Shown piece by piece: positions 30,485-41,429 of a stretch of 64,000 nt of DNA. Position numbers and translations under genes: made by a program. Below the pieces are notes generated by a model that was given only the letters and a program-made list of their open reading frames with translations, was not told the DNA's origin and made no database searches. Source of the stretch: an uncultured Paracoccaceae bacterium (GTDB lineage Bacteria > Pseudomonadota > Alphaproteobacteria > Rhodobacterales > Rhodobacteraceae); NCBI GenBank assembly GCA_938092015.1, contig CALKOT010000059.1, positions 1 to 64,000 of the forward strand, in the 5' to 3' direction. Every line of letters starts with the position of its first letter. Positions within the stretch are counted from its first letter, which is position 1.

Positions 30485-31216
30485 ATGTCGATCTGGCGAT
30501 ACGCAAATCCGGCCGAATTCATGCGCGTTTCTGGCGCAGTGACGCCGTTCCTGACTGTCCTCGGGCTGGCCGCGCTGGTGATTGGCGTGGGCTGGGGGCT
30601 ATTCTTTACGCCCACCCATTATGAGCAGGGTGAAAGCGCCAGGATCATCTATATCCACGTGCCATCGGCGATGCTGGCGATTAACACTTATTTCCTGATG
30701 GCTGTCGCCTCGATCATAGGTTTGGTTCGCCGCCATCACGTTAGCTTTCTGATCGCAAAGTCCGCCGCGCCCATCGGGGCCGCCTTCACAGCGCTGGCGC
30801 TAATCACCGGGGCGCTTTGGGGCGCACCGACCTGGGGAACTTGGTGGGTCTGGGACCCCAAGCTGACCTCAGTCCTGATCATGTTCTTCTTCTACATCGG
30901 CTATATCGGCCTCTGGGGCGCTATCGAAGACCCGGACAAAGCTGGCGATCTATCGGCTGTTCTTTGCCTTGTCGGCGTCGTCTTTGCGATCATGTCCCGC
31001 TACGCGGTAGAGATCTTCGATGGCCGGACGCTACACCAGCCAGCATCACTTTCGCTGGATGAGGAAGAGAATGTAAGCAACGTCTACTACATCCCATTGC
31101 TGATCTCGATTGTCGGATTTTATGGGGCTTTCCTGTCGCTTCTTCTGATCCGTACCCGCACTGAGATACGGGAACGGCGACTAAGGGCTATGGCGATGCG
31201 GGCGGCGAGAAGCTGA
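30485..31216 (+). CDS. ccmC: Haem exporter protein CcmC
   Basis: 'ARIIYIHVPSAMLAINTYFLMA', 'GAPTWGTWWVWDPKLTSVLIMFFFYIGYIGL' (WGxxWxWD haem motif). Confidence 0.94.
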   Translation: MSIWRYANPAEFMRVSGAVTPFLTVLGLAALVIGVGWGLFFTPTHYEQGESARIIYIHVPSAMLAINTYFLMAVASIIGLVRRHHVSFLIAKSAAPIGAAFTALALITGALWGAPTWGTWWVWDPKLTSVLIMFFFYIGYIGLWGAIEDPDKAGDLSAVLCLVGVVFAIMSRYAVEIFDGRTLHQPASLSLDEEENVSNVYYIPLLISIVGFYGAFLSLLLIRTRTEIRERRLRAMAMRAARS

Positions 31217-31371
31217 TGGAAATTGTCACGGACATGGGGGCCCACGGGGCCTACATCTGGCCCGCCTATGGGGCTTTCACAGTGATCTTCGTAGGCCTTT
31301 ACTGGTGGGCGGCGTCGAGCAATGCCAAAGCCCGAAAGAAGCTGGAAGAGATGGAGCGGAAGAATGACTGA
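31216..31371 (+). CDS. ccmD: Haem exporter protein CcmD (51 aa, absent from the supplied ORF track)
   Basis: ATG 31216 to TGA 31371: 'MEIVTDMGAHGAYIWPAYGAFTVIFVGLYWWAASSNAKARKKLEEMERKND'; between ccmC and ccmG. Confidence 0.88.
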   Translation: MEIVTDMGAHGAYIWPAYGAFTVIFVGLYWWAASSNAKARKKLEEMERKND

Positions 31372-31927
31372 AGAGGCGAAGAAGTCCTTCAACTTTAGCC
31401 GGTTCATTCCGATCCTCGGTTTTGTCCTTGTTGGTCTGGCCTTTCAATTCGGCCTGAACCGCGAAGACGCATCAGATCTGCCTTCGACCTTCATCGACAA
31501 GCCCGCGCCAGAGACGGAGCTTGAGCCGCTTTTGGCTGACAAACCCGGTCTGCCCGCTGATCTGGCAGATGGTAAAGTAAAGCTGGTGAACATATGGGCC
31601 AGCTGGTGCGGCCCTTGCCGGATAGAGCATCCTTTCCTGATGGCGCTGGCCGAGGAAGGGGTTGAGATCTACGGGTTCAACTACAAAGACACGCCCGATC
31701 AGGCCAAACAGTTCCTTGATCAGCTGGGCGATCCTTACACGCAAGTCGGGCAAGATCTGTCTGGCCGGGCCGGTATTGAATGGGGGGTCTATGGCGTGCC
31801 GGAAACCTTCGTGATCAACGGCGAGGGGCGGATCATCTACAAGCATATCGGGCCGATCCAGAACCGTGATGTGACCAACAAGATCAAACCAGCACTGGAA
31901 GAGGCTGCGAAGACGTCGGGCGGCTAG
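31364..31927 (+). CDS. ccmG: DsbE/CcmG family thiol:disulfide interchange protein
   Basis: 'KVKLVNIWASWCGPCRIEHPFLMALAEEGVEIYGFNYKD', 'GVYGVPETFVINGEGRIIYKHIGPI'. Confidence 0.94.
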   Translation: MTEEAKKSFNFSRFIPILGFVLVGLAFQFGLNREDASDLPSTFIDKPAPETELEPLLADKPGLPADLADGKVKLVNIWASWCGPCRIEHPFLMALAEEGVEIYGFNYKDTPDQAKQFLDQLGDPYTQVGQDLSGRAGIEWGVYGVPETFVINGEGRIIYKHIGPIQNRDVTNKIKPALEEAAKTSGG

Positions 31928-31936
31928 GTTTCACAG

Positions 31937-31954
31937 GGTTTCACGCGTAAAACC
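31937..31954. repeat. Near-copy of the 28892 palindrome (GGTTTCACGCGTAAAACC)
   Basis: One mismatch from 28892-28909; preceded by an extra half-site (GGTTTCACAG). Confidence 0.65.
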
Positions 31955-32055
31955 ATATCTAACCCATTGTCATATATAAGCATCACGAAAAGCCAATTTT
32001 CGCGTTAACCTTATTGTCCCTCCCGCATCCGGGCCCTAGCGTTGGCCAAATCAAG

Positions 32056-33696
32056 TCAATCGCGAACAAACCCCTGCTTTCGATCCTGATCTCTTGCCTC
32101 TGGCGAGCGCTCTTCGGGTTTGCCCCAGCCACCGCCCCCCGACGTTTCCAATCGGATACGATCGCCTCGGTCCAGGCGGATGTTTGAGATTTTTGAGGGA
32201 AGCTCGTTCGCTGACCCACCTGAATAGTGAACGAACCGGCCGCGTGCGCCAGCTTCGCCGCCCGACAGGCCATAAGGGCCATGGCGGAACCTTTCAAAGT
32301 TGCCCGAAACCGTGCCCCAGTCAGCGTTGAGCCGCCATTCGCGCGCAAGACCCAGCCCGCCGCGATGCTGCCCGTCCCCACCCGAATCCGGGATAAAGCC
32401 GTATTCGGTGAACGTGATCGGGAACAGCGTCTCGCACATTTCGACAGGTGAGTTCGCCAGGTTGTGGAAGCCGCAGCTGAACCCATCGGCCCCGTCGCCA
32501 TCGGGATGACCGCCCCAGCCGCCGACCTCTACCTCAAAATAAACACGCGCCTCACCTTCGATAATCGGGTCGGGGGCCTGAAGCGTCATGACATAGCTCA
32601 CGCCATAGTAAGCGGCCGGCACACGGTCGGGCGCCGCTTCGGCCAGCGCCCCCATCACGGCTGTGACGATCCGATGGCCTGTCGCCATGCGGTTAGCCAC
32701 TGGCGCAGGCATGCGGCAGTTCGTGATTGAGCCGGGACGAGAGACGACCTCTATCGGGCGATACGCCCCGGAATTGGCCATCACTGCACCTTCGCCAAGC
32801 GAAAGCAGGGCGCAATAGACGCCCGATTTGGCCATGTTCAGTGTGCAATTCACCGGCCCTGGCGCCTGATCAGCGCTTTCAGACAGGTCTACCATACAGT
32901 GATCGCCCTTGATCGTAACTTCGGCCACGACCTCAAGATCAACAGCCTTCTGGCCGTCATCATCAACGAGATCCGTGAACCGGAAGACACCGTCTGGCAG
33001 ATCGCGCAGAACGGTTTTCATCGCCTCTTCAGACTGATCAAGAATGGCGGCCATCGCATCAACGACCGCATCAGCGCCATATCGGCCCACCATGCGCCGA
33101 ATGGCCTGCGCGCCGACCTCAAGGCAGGCAAGCTGAGCATGGATATCGCCGCCGATCTTGTCAGGTTCTCGACTGTTGCGGCGAATGATGCCGATGACAG
33201 CCTCGTTCGTGACGCCGTTTTCAACCAGTTTGACTGGCGGGATGCGCAGGCCTTCCTGATAGACCTCTGTCGCCCCGGCGAAATAACTGCCGGGCGATCC
33301 GCCGCCGACATCAACATGGTGCACAATAGAAGCTGTGATCGCGACGCGGCGGCCATCTACAAAGACAGGCTGGAACGCCACAAAATCAGGCAGATGCTGC
33401 CCTCCTGCATAAGGATCATTGGTCAATATCACATCGCCGTCGCGCCAGGTGTCGAGGGGGATCCAATCAGCAATGACATCTTCCAGGCAAACCGACATGG
33501 AATTTAGATGAATGGGAATGCGGGTAGATTGGGCGACAGCTTTGCCATGCCCATCAAACAAAGCGGTGGAGTAATCCAGCGTTTCTCGAACCACCGTTGA
33601 CCGAGCTGTGCGCCAGATCGCGGCGTTCATTTCTTCCGCGCCGGCGATCAACGCATTGCGGATCACTTCCAATCGGATCGGATCTATCGTGGTCAT
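32056..33696 (-). CDS. Hydantoinase B/oxoprolinase family protein
   Basis: 'DPIRLEVIRNALIAGAEEMNAAIWRTARSTVVRETLDYSTALFDGHGKAVAQSTRIPIHL', 'GGGGWGKPEERS'. Confidence 0.94.
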   Translation of the reverse strand: MTTIDPIRLEVIRNALIAGAEEMNAAIWRTARSTVVRETLDYSTALFDGHGKAVAQSTRIPIHLNSMSVCLEDVIADWIPLDTWRDGDVILTNDPYAGGQHLPDFVAFQPVFVDGRRVAITASIVHHVDVGGGSPGSYFAGATEVYQEGLRIPPVKLVENGVTNEAVIGIIRRNSREPDKIGGDIHAQLACLEVGAQAIRRMVGRYGADAVVDAMAAILDQSEEAMKTVLRDLPDGVFRFTDLVDDDGQKAVDLEVVAEVTIKGDHCMVDLSESADQAPGPVNCTLNMAKSGVYCALLSLGEGAVMANSGAYRPIEVVSRPGSITNCRMPAPVANRMATGHRIVTAVMGALAEAAPDRVPAAYYGVSYVMTLQAPDPIIEGEARVYFEVEVGGWGGHPDGDGADGFSCGFHNLANSPVEMCETLFPITFTEYGFIPDSGGDGQHRGGLGLAREWRLNADWGTVSGNFERFRHGPYGLSGGEAGARGRFVHYSGGSANELPSKISNIRLDRGDRIRLETSGGGGWGKPEERSPEARDQDRKQGFVRD

Positions 33697-35747
33697 ACCG
33701 CGCCCTCATTTTGCCGTTCGGCCATCAGGTCGCCGCCATCAAGCGCGCGAACCCGCCAACCTGCGCCGATCCAAAGGGCTGAATACGCTTCGTCCACCAC
33801 CAGAGGCCCAGAAACCGGCTGATCGCCGATATCACTGCGGGGCAGAACGGGCGTCGCCCGCCAATCGCCGTCCCGCCAGACCTGGCGCTTACCGGCGACG
33901 CCTTCGTTTGCGATGGCGGCGGTTACCTCGGTCCGTTCCATCAGGCCCAGCGCCTTGGCCCGGATCGTAACAATCTCAACAGGATCGGCCTTGGCGCTGT
34001 GCGCATATCGGTCCTGATGCAAGTCATGAAACCGCGCCACCAGCGCGGCGAGGGCGTCTGGCGTCACCTCAGCCACATCATCCCAGGGCGTGTTGATTTC
34101 AAAAGCCTGCCCGCGATAGCGCATGTCAGCGGAAATCTCAAAGGCGCGTGCGCCTTGCGGCATTTCATCGGCGTCAAGCTGCGCCTTTGCGCGGCTGAGC
34201 AGGTCTTTCACCACCTCAGCAGCCCTTGGCGCCATCTCCGCATCCGCCAGCATCAGTTCGGAATGCATAAGGTCATGGCGCAGGTCAGACATCAGAATGC
34301 CACGCGCTGAAAGCGTCGAAGCGCTGACAGGAAAAACCACCTGCCCGATATCCAGGTCTTCGGCGATATCGCAGGCATGCAAGCCGCCGGCGCCGCCAAA
34401 TGCGGCCAGCGCGAATTCCCCGGGGTCTGATCCTTTTTCGAACAGCGACAGCCTGACCGCATCAGCCATTGAGGCTGTTGCGATTTGGCGAATGCCTGCC
34501 GCTGTCATTTCGACCGACAGGTCCAGCGCGGTCGCAATTGTCTGCAATGAATTTGCGGCTTCCGCCCGGCCAAGCGGCATGGCGCCACCCAGAAACTGAT
34601 CGCCGTCGATCAGCCCGAGGTGAAGGTTGGCATCAGTCACCGTCGGCTCTACCCCCCCACGCAGATAGCAGGCGGGGCCGGGTTCAGCGCCTGCGCTGGC
34701 GGGGCCAACACGCAGGGCGTCGCCGTTCAGGCGGGCCAGCGACCCACCCCCGGCGCCAATGGTGCGAATTTCCACCATCGGAAGGCGCACCGGCAGGCCG
34801 TCGATTTCGCCGCTGGCGGTTTCTTCGATCCGTCCATCCTGCACGACAGACACGTCTGACGATGTCCCGCCCATATCAATGCCAACCACGTTCGCGAGAG
34901 AGTTTCTACGCGCAAGATCCACCATCGCAATTGCACCGCCCGAAGGCCCGGACAGAAGCAATCGCGCAGGCAGGCGGGCCGCCTCAGACGGTGTTGCGAC
35001 GCCGCCATTGGATTGCACAAGGAACAGGCGCGCGGCGATGCCGGTGTCGTTCAGGCGCGCCTCAACCCGCTCAAGGTAGTCTGAGATGACGGGTTTCAGC
35101 AGTGCGTTCAGAACAGTCGTCGACATCCGTTCAAATTCGCGGATTTCAGGGCTGGTTTCATGTGATGTCGTGACGTGCAGGCCTGGAACCGTTGCGAGAA
35201 TCTCAGCCGTGGCGCGTTCGTTTTCGGGATTCCGGTAGCCATGCAGAAAGCCCACAGCAACAGCGGTGATGCCGTCCTGCGCTAACTGTGCACCCAGTTT
35301 GGCGACCTGAGCCGGATCAACAGGGCGTTCAACTGACCCATCCGCCAGCACCCGTTCGTCCAGCTCATACCGGCGATCACGCGGGATCAACAGGGCGCGT
35401 TCTTCGGCCCGCAACGCATAGACGTTGTGGCGCATGTGGCGCCCGATTTCTAGGATATCGCGGAAACCTTTGGTCGTAACCAAAGCGCCTTTTGGCAGCC
35501 TGTGTTCCAATACGGCATTCGTGGCAATGGTTGATCCATGCAAGATCAGGCCGATGTCAGAGACTGAGAACCCGTAACGTTCTGCAGCCCCCTGCAGACC
35601 GTTGATCAACCCGATTGAAGGATCGCGTGGCGTTGTCGCCGCCTTGAAATCCCACACCATGCCGGTCGTTGGATCAAGGATCTGAACATCTGTGAATGTC
35701 CCGCCGATGTCGACGGCGGCGCGCAGGGGTGATCGTGTCATTTGCAT
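33693..35747 (-). CDS. Hydantoinase A/oxoprolinase family protein
   Basis: 'AAVDIGGTFTDVQILDPTTG', 'HGSTIATNAVLEHRLPKGALVTTKGFRDILEIGRH', 'VVGIDMGGTSSDVSVV'. Overlaps the B subunit by 4 nt. Confidence 0.95.
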   Translation of the reverse strand: MQMTRSPLRAAVDIGGTFTDVQILDPTTGMVWDFKAATTPRDPSIGLINGLQGAAERYGFSVSDIGLILHGSTIATNAVLEHRLPKGALVTTKGFRDILEIGRHMRHNVYALRAEERALLIPRDRRYELDERVLADGSVERPVDPAQVAKLGAQLAQDGITAVAVGFLHGYRNPENERATAEILATVPGLHVTTSHETSPEIREFERMSTTVLNALLKPVISDYLERVEARLNDTGIAARLFLVQSNGGVATPSEAARLPARLLLSGPSGGAIAMVDLARRNSLANVVGIDMGGTSSDVSVVQDGRIEETASGEIDGLPVRLPMVEIRTIGAGGGSLARLNGDALRVGPASAGAEPGPACYLRGGVEPTVTDANLHLGLIDGDQFLGGAMPLGRAEAANSLQTIATALDLSVEMTAAGIRQIATASMADAVRLSLFEKGSDPGEFALAAFGGAGGLHACDIAEDLDIGQVVFPVSASTLSARGILMSDLRHDLMHSELMLADAEMAPRAAEVVKDLLSRAKAQLDADEMPQGARAFEISADMRYRGQAFEINTPWDDVAEVTPDALAALVARFHDLHQDRYAHSAKADPVEIVTIRAKALGLMERTEVTAAIANEGVAGKRQVWRDGDWRATPVLPRSDIGDQPVSGPLVVDEAYSALWIGAGWRVRALDGGDLMAERQNEGAV

Positions 35748-36056
35748 GCTCTTGTTGCTTGCTCTGCGCCAACGTTAGGCCAGAACTTTCCCAGGCAATA
35801 CCTTTGCTTTGGCTCCCCCGACGCAAGCTGTGCCTGCGACAGCGCTGATCTTACTGCCACAGCGTCTTTGCGGCGATTCACAACGCGAGTTTCAGCGTTC
35901 ATCATTTCTTTGCAAAATTGCATAGCTCTCGCCACACGAATCAGATTCTATGGTTGAAGAAGAGTTTGGCGCATCAACCTTAGCGAAACTTTCCTGACAC
36001 TCGCATCGGTACGCCCCGTTCACTCAGCAGCGACATAACCGAAGCGAGGCGGCCAG

Positions 36057-39000
36057 ATGAACGCGTTTATCAACGAATTTCACTATGACAATATCGGTGG
36101 GGATCTCGGCGAGTTCATCGAGATCGCCGCGCCTGCGGGTTTCGACCTGAATGGCTGGACCATCGTCCTTTACAATGGCTCAAACGGCGCGAGTTATAAC
36201 ACGATTGATCTCTCCGGTTTGACGGTGACGGATAGCGGCGCCGGGTTCGGGTTCATCTCGGTCGAAGCGTCGGGTCTGCTGAACGGCTCGCCCGACGCTA
36301 TGGCGCTGGTCGATGACAATGGCGCCGTTGTTGAATTCCTCAGCTATGAGGGGTCGTTCACGGCAACGGATGGCCCGGCCAGCGGCCTCACCTCAACCGA
36401 TGTCGGGGTTTCTGAGACGAGCGCCACCCCTGCTGGCCAGTCGCTTCAACGCCAGGGAATTGGCGTGGAAGGCGGCGATTTCGTCTTTGCCGGGCCACTG
36501 ATCGCCACCCCTGGGACTGTGAACGAGGGACAGTCTTTTGGCGACGCGCCGCCCATCCTGCCTTCGCTTGTGATCAACGAGTTTTGGCGGACCCGGATGC
36601 ATCGGTCGCGCTTGGCGACGCCAACGGCGATGAGGTCCGCAGCGCAACGCAGGACGAATTCATCGAGATCGTGAACACCGGTGACAGCGACGTTGATCTG
36701 TCCGGCATGACGATCTCTGACGGCGTCAGCGTGAAGCATGTATTTGCGGCGGAAACCACGCTCGCGGCAGGCGCAGACATCGTCGTCTTTGGTGGCGGGA
36801 CGCCCACGGGCGATTTTGGCGGCGCGCAGGTCGTCACCGCGTCCAGCGGCGGGCTTGGCCTGAACAATGGCGGCGACACGATCACGCTGGCGACGGCGGA
36901 TGGCGATGTCATTCAGGAACTGGCCGATGGCAGTGAGGCAGGGCAGGATGTGTCGCTGACCCGCGACCCGGACCTGACGGGTGAATTTGTTCAGCATGAT
37001 GGCGCAACAGGCGCCGACGGCGCAGTCTTCTCGCCGGGTATGACAATTGGCAGCGCCCCGTTCCTTGCCCCGCCGTCGCAAACCCCGGTTCTGACGGTCA
37101 ACGAAATCCACGCCGATCCTGCGGCTGACCTTCCCGGTGACGCCAATGGCGACGGCGTCCGCAGTGCGACGCAGGATGAGTTCATCGAGGTCGTGAATAG
37201 CGGCAATTTCGAGGCGGACCTTTCAGGCGTCACCATTTCTGACGGCATAGCCGTGCGCCACATTTTTGCTGATGGCACGACACTCGCCGTTGGCGCCTCC
37301 ATTGTCGTCTTTGGCGGGGGTACGCCAACCGGCGACTTCGGCGGATCGGCGGTAGTAACCGCTTCATCCGGCGGTCTTGGCCTTAACAATGGCGGAGACT
37401 CGATCACCATTGCTTCGGCAGATAGCACGCTGATTGCTGAGGTCGCTTATCGAAGTGAAGGCGGCAACAACCAGTCGCTGACCCGCGACCCCGATCTGAC
37501 AGGCGAATTTGTCCAGCACACGGACGCAACGGATGCGAATGGCGCGCTGTATTCACCAGGGACATTGGTGGGCGGCGCCCCGTTCATTGCGCCCGACCCG
37601 GTCTTCACCATCAACGAGGTCGATGCGAACACACCCGGCACTGACGCGGCTGAGTTTATTGAGCTTTATGATGGCGGCGTGGGCGGATCATCGCTGGATG
37701 GGATGTTCATCGCACTTTTCAACGGCGGCAATGGTAGTGACGCGGCATATAACACGATAGATCTCAGCGGTCAGGTGACGGATGAGAACGGCTTTTTCGT
37801 CATCGGATCGGCGGATGTGCCGAACGTCGATCTTGTCGCTTTCACTACAAATGGCCTTCAGAACGGGGCTGACGCCGTGGCGCTTTATTCTGGCGCACCC
37901 GCTTATCTGACAGATGGCCTGCCAACCACGACAAACCTGATCGACGCCATCGTTTATGACACGAATGACGACGACGATGCGGCGCTGTTGGCGGCGCTTG
38001 GCTTGACTGAGCAGTTCAACGAAAATGCCAACGGGTTGGGCGCGACCGAATCCAATTCGCGCAATCCGGACGGTTCTGGCGATTTCGTCGCGCAGGCCCC
38101 TACGCCGGGCGAAAGCAATGTCGTCATCGCACCGCCAGAGCTGGTGTTTGTGCATGATGTGCAATCAGCCCTTGGCGCACCTTCCGCAGGCGAATTCGCC
38201 ACTGTCGGCGTTGATGATCGCTCGGCGCTGGAAGGCCAGACCATCCGCATACAGGCGATTGTGACGGCTGATTTCCAATCCCTTTCACCGGGCATAATCG
38301 GGACCGATCTGAACGGATTCTACGTTCAGGAAGAAGACGCAGATGCGGATGCAGACACCGCTACTTCAGAGGGTATCTTCATCTTCGACGACTTCGCTGA
38401 AGGAAACCCTGATGTGCAGGTCGGCGATCTGGTTGAAGTCACCGGCACAGTGGCTGAGTTCTTTGGCGAAACGCAGATTTCCGCCACCAGTGTTGAAGTC
38501 ATAGCGTCAAATCAACTGCTGCCAACGGCAACATCTGTCGACCTGCCCAGCACGGGCGTGCTGCTGGATCAGGACGGCGATTTTGTCGTCGATCTGGAAG
38601 CCGTCGAAGGCATGTTGGTCACCTTCCAGGACACCCTGACGGTGACGGAGCTGTTTCAGCTGGGCCGGTTCGGTACATTCAAAGCCTCGGCCGATGGGCG
38701 TCTGGAACAGTTCAGCCAGAACAACGCGCCGGATGCAGAAGGTTTCGCGCAACATCAGCAGGATATCGCTGCGCGCACGATCACGATCGACGATGGCACG
38801 AACTTTCAAAACCCAGACACGATCCGCATTCCAGATGGCAATGACGGCGTCCTGACCAATACGGACAGTTTCCGCATGGGCGACACGCTGACGAACCTGA
38901 CGGGCGTCGTGTCTTATTCTGAAAACTTTCAGTCAGGGTCGGAAGAGCCGGAATTCCGCATTCACCTGCCTTCGGCGGATTATGAGGCGGTAAATCCACG

Positions 39001-40720
39001 GCCGGAAACGCCAGAAGATGTCGGCGGCAATTTCAAAATCGCTTCGTTGAACGTACTGAATTACTTTACCACGCTGGACGACGGCACAAACTCTGCCGGT
39101 CCAAACAACGTTCAGGGCGCACGCGGAGCGGATGATCTCACCCGGTTTGGCGTTGAACCGGCGACAGCCGAATTTGACCGACAGGCCAATAAGGTCGTGC
39201 AGGCCATTGTAGAGATTGACGCCGACGTACTTGGCCTTGTCGAGATTGAAAACGACGACGACATCGCCATCGCTGATCTTGTAGGCCGGGTAAACGCGGC
39301 CCTTGGATCAGAAGTGTACAGGTTCATTCCAACCGGCGATTTCGGCGGCGATGCGATCACTGTCGGCATGATCTACAAACTGGACGCTGTGAACCCGTTG
39401 GGCGGCAGTGCTGGTCTGTTTGAGTTTGATGGCCGCAATATCCTCGACCCGCTGGATGCAGGCCGCGATCTGAACCGCCCTGCCCTTGCACAGACATTTC
39501 AGGATCTGACCAGCGGCGAGACGGTGACTGTCGCCGTCAACCACCTGAAATCGAAAGGATCGCTTTCAGGACTGGCCGTGGATGAGGATCAGTTAGACGG
39601 TCAGGGCAATAACAACGCCACCCGGACAGAGGCTGCGAAAATCCATGCTGACTGGCTGGCGTCTGATCCCACAGGACAGGGGTCTGATAACACGTTGATT
39701 GTCGGCGATCTCAACGCCTACGCGATGGAAGATCCGATTACCGCGCTGGAGGATGCCGGATATACTGACCTTGCCGCCGAACTGATTGAGGATGCTTCAT
39801 CCTTAGTCTTTGACGGGCAGGCTGGTAAGCTGGATTATGCCCTCGCCAATGAGGCGCCGTTTGAAAAAGTCACGGGCGTGACCGAATGGCGGATCAATTC
39901 GGATGAAGCCACGGTCACTGACTACAACCTCGATTTTGGCCGCGATCCAACCCTTTACAACAGCGACACGCCTGCGCGGAATTCAGACCATGACCCGGTC
40001 ATCGTCGGCTTTGACTTCCGCTCGGACATCATTGGCACCACAGGCAGGGACAAGCTGGTCGGGACAGAGTTTAATGACACGTTCGACGGCCTTGGTGCAC
40101 GCGACAAGTACACCGGTAAGGGCGGCGCAGACACGTTCATCATGGGCGATCGGGACAATGACAAGATCAGGGACTTTTCCTTCACCGATGGCGATCTGAT
40201 CGATGTATCCGCCTGGGGTGTGCAAAGTTTTGAGGAACTGGACATTCGCGGCAGTGGCCGCGCCGTCAGCATCTTTGATGACACTAGCCACAACCGAGGC
40301 CGGGTCAAATTTGGCGACCCGGACGCACGCGGGGATGACCTGACTGCCGACAACTTCATCTTTGCCCCCGTTGAAGACCTTGTCCTGACCGGTGGGCGTG
40401 GACGCGACAGGCTGGAAGGCCGCGCCGGGGATGACCTGATTGACGGTGGGCGCGGGTTCAACACCCTGACCGGCAATGGCGGCGCAGACACTTTTGTCAT
40501 CCAGAACCTGTCATTCAACACCATCACTGATTTCGAAGATGGGCAGGACCTGATCGACGTCAGCGCCCTTGGCGCCACAGATCTGGGCGATGTTTCGGTC
40601 AGGGATACGTTCTTTAGCGCGCTGGTCCGATCCAAGTTCGGGATTGCCAAGGTCAAAGGAGTCGATGCCGACGATCTGGGCGCGGATGACTTTATCTTCG
40701 CCGACGAATTGTTGAGCTAG
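36057..40720 (+). pseudogene. Multidomain extracellular nuclease: LTD repeats + ExeM/NucH-like exo/endonuclease-phosphatase + C-terminal RTX-like/M10_C region; frameshifted near 36582
   Basis: 'MNAFINEFHYDNIGGDLGEFIEIA' LTD; repeats 'GDANGDxVRSATQDEFIExVN'; 'FKIASLNVLNYFTTLDDG..LGLVEIENDDD..VNHLKSKGS..NTLIVGDLNAYAMEDP..NSDHDPVIVGF'; 'LTGGRGRDRLEGRAGDDLIDGGRGFNTLTGNGGADTFVI'. Span is 4664 nt, one short of a codon multiple. Confidence 0.85.
36600..37600 (+). repeat. Tandem duplicated LTD-domain coding repeats (about 530-bp period)
   Basis: 'GDANGDEVRSATQDEFIEIVNTGDSDVDLSGMTISDGVSVKHVFA' vs 'GDANGDGVRSATQDEFIEVVNSGNFEADLSGVTISDGIAVRHIFA'; both copies carry 'IVVFGGGTPTGDFGG' and 'LTRDPDLTGEFVQH'. 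Confidence 0.85.
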
Positions 40721-40877
40721 GCGTCACCTGCAGCAACCCGCGCTTTGACTGACAGAGGCGCGGGTCGCATCACTGTGTGCTTGATCCTGCATGTTCACCG
40801 CGTCACATCCGAAGGGCGCGGTCCTTGTGTAGCAGACCGCTTTCACAACCGCCGCAAGGCGCAGACCGGTAGCGTAC

Positions 40878-41429
40878 ATGCCAGAAAGTACAGATTTGGC
40901 GGATCAAAACCGTACGGCAGCGTCCCAACGTGGCGGCCGCGCGAGGCGATCTTCCCTCTCAGTATTGAAATCGGCCATCACGATTGGCCTAATCGCTTAT
41001 GCTGTCATCGCCGTCGCGGGGAACCATTTCGCCAAACACAAAGAATGGTTCCCGGTGTTTTCCTGGTCGCTGTTTTCTGAAGTCTATTCATACGGCTGGG
41101 CGACCCGTCTTGAGATCGTCGCCATCAATGGCCAGGCTTTGGCCGAACCTGACTACTACCGAAATCTCAGCGATGTTTTCCCGAATGCCGACAAGGCGTC
41201 GATATCACTGAACAAACTGCTGAAAACCATCGCGTTCGACCATGCGGAAGGCGCCCCGAACAAAGGCAGGTTACGCGCGCTGAAAGATAACTACCTTTCC
41301 CAAGTGGACAGCGTTGACTGGCGCATTGTTCGGCTGGTGACGGATCCCATCGATTACTACACCACTGGCGCCGTTGCGCAGCGCTATGTCTGGCTTGAAG
41401 GCAGCTTCCCGGCGGATCGGGCCGAATGA
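40878..41429 (+). CDS. Hypothetical single-TM protein coupled to the following membrane protein
   Basis: 'SAITIGLIAYAVIAVAGNHFAKHKEWFPVFSWSLFSEV'; its stop overlaps the next ATG at 41426. Confidence 0.6.
   Translation: MPESTDLADQNRTAASQRGGRARRSSLSVLKSAITIGLIAYAVIAVAGNHFAKHKEWFPVFSWSLFSEVYSYGWATRLEIVAINGQALAEPDYYRNLSDVFPNADKASISLNKLLKTIAFDHAEGAPNKGRLRALKDNYLSQVDSVDWRIVRLVTDPIDYYTTGAVAQRYVWLEGSFPADRAE

Noticed and set aside
36575-36600. Programmed -1 ribosomal frameshift in the LTD nuclease
   Set aside because: No canonical X_XXY_YYZ heptamer in register and no obvious downstream pseudoknot. A T indel in a homopolymer is simpler.
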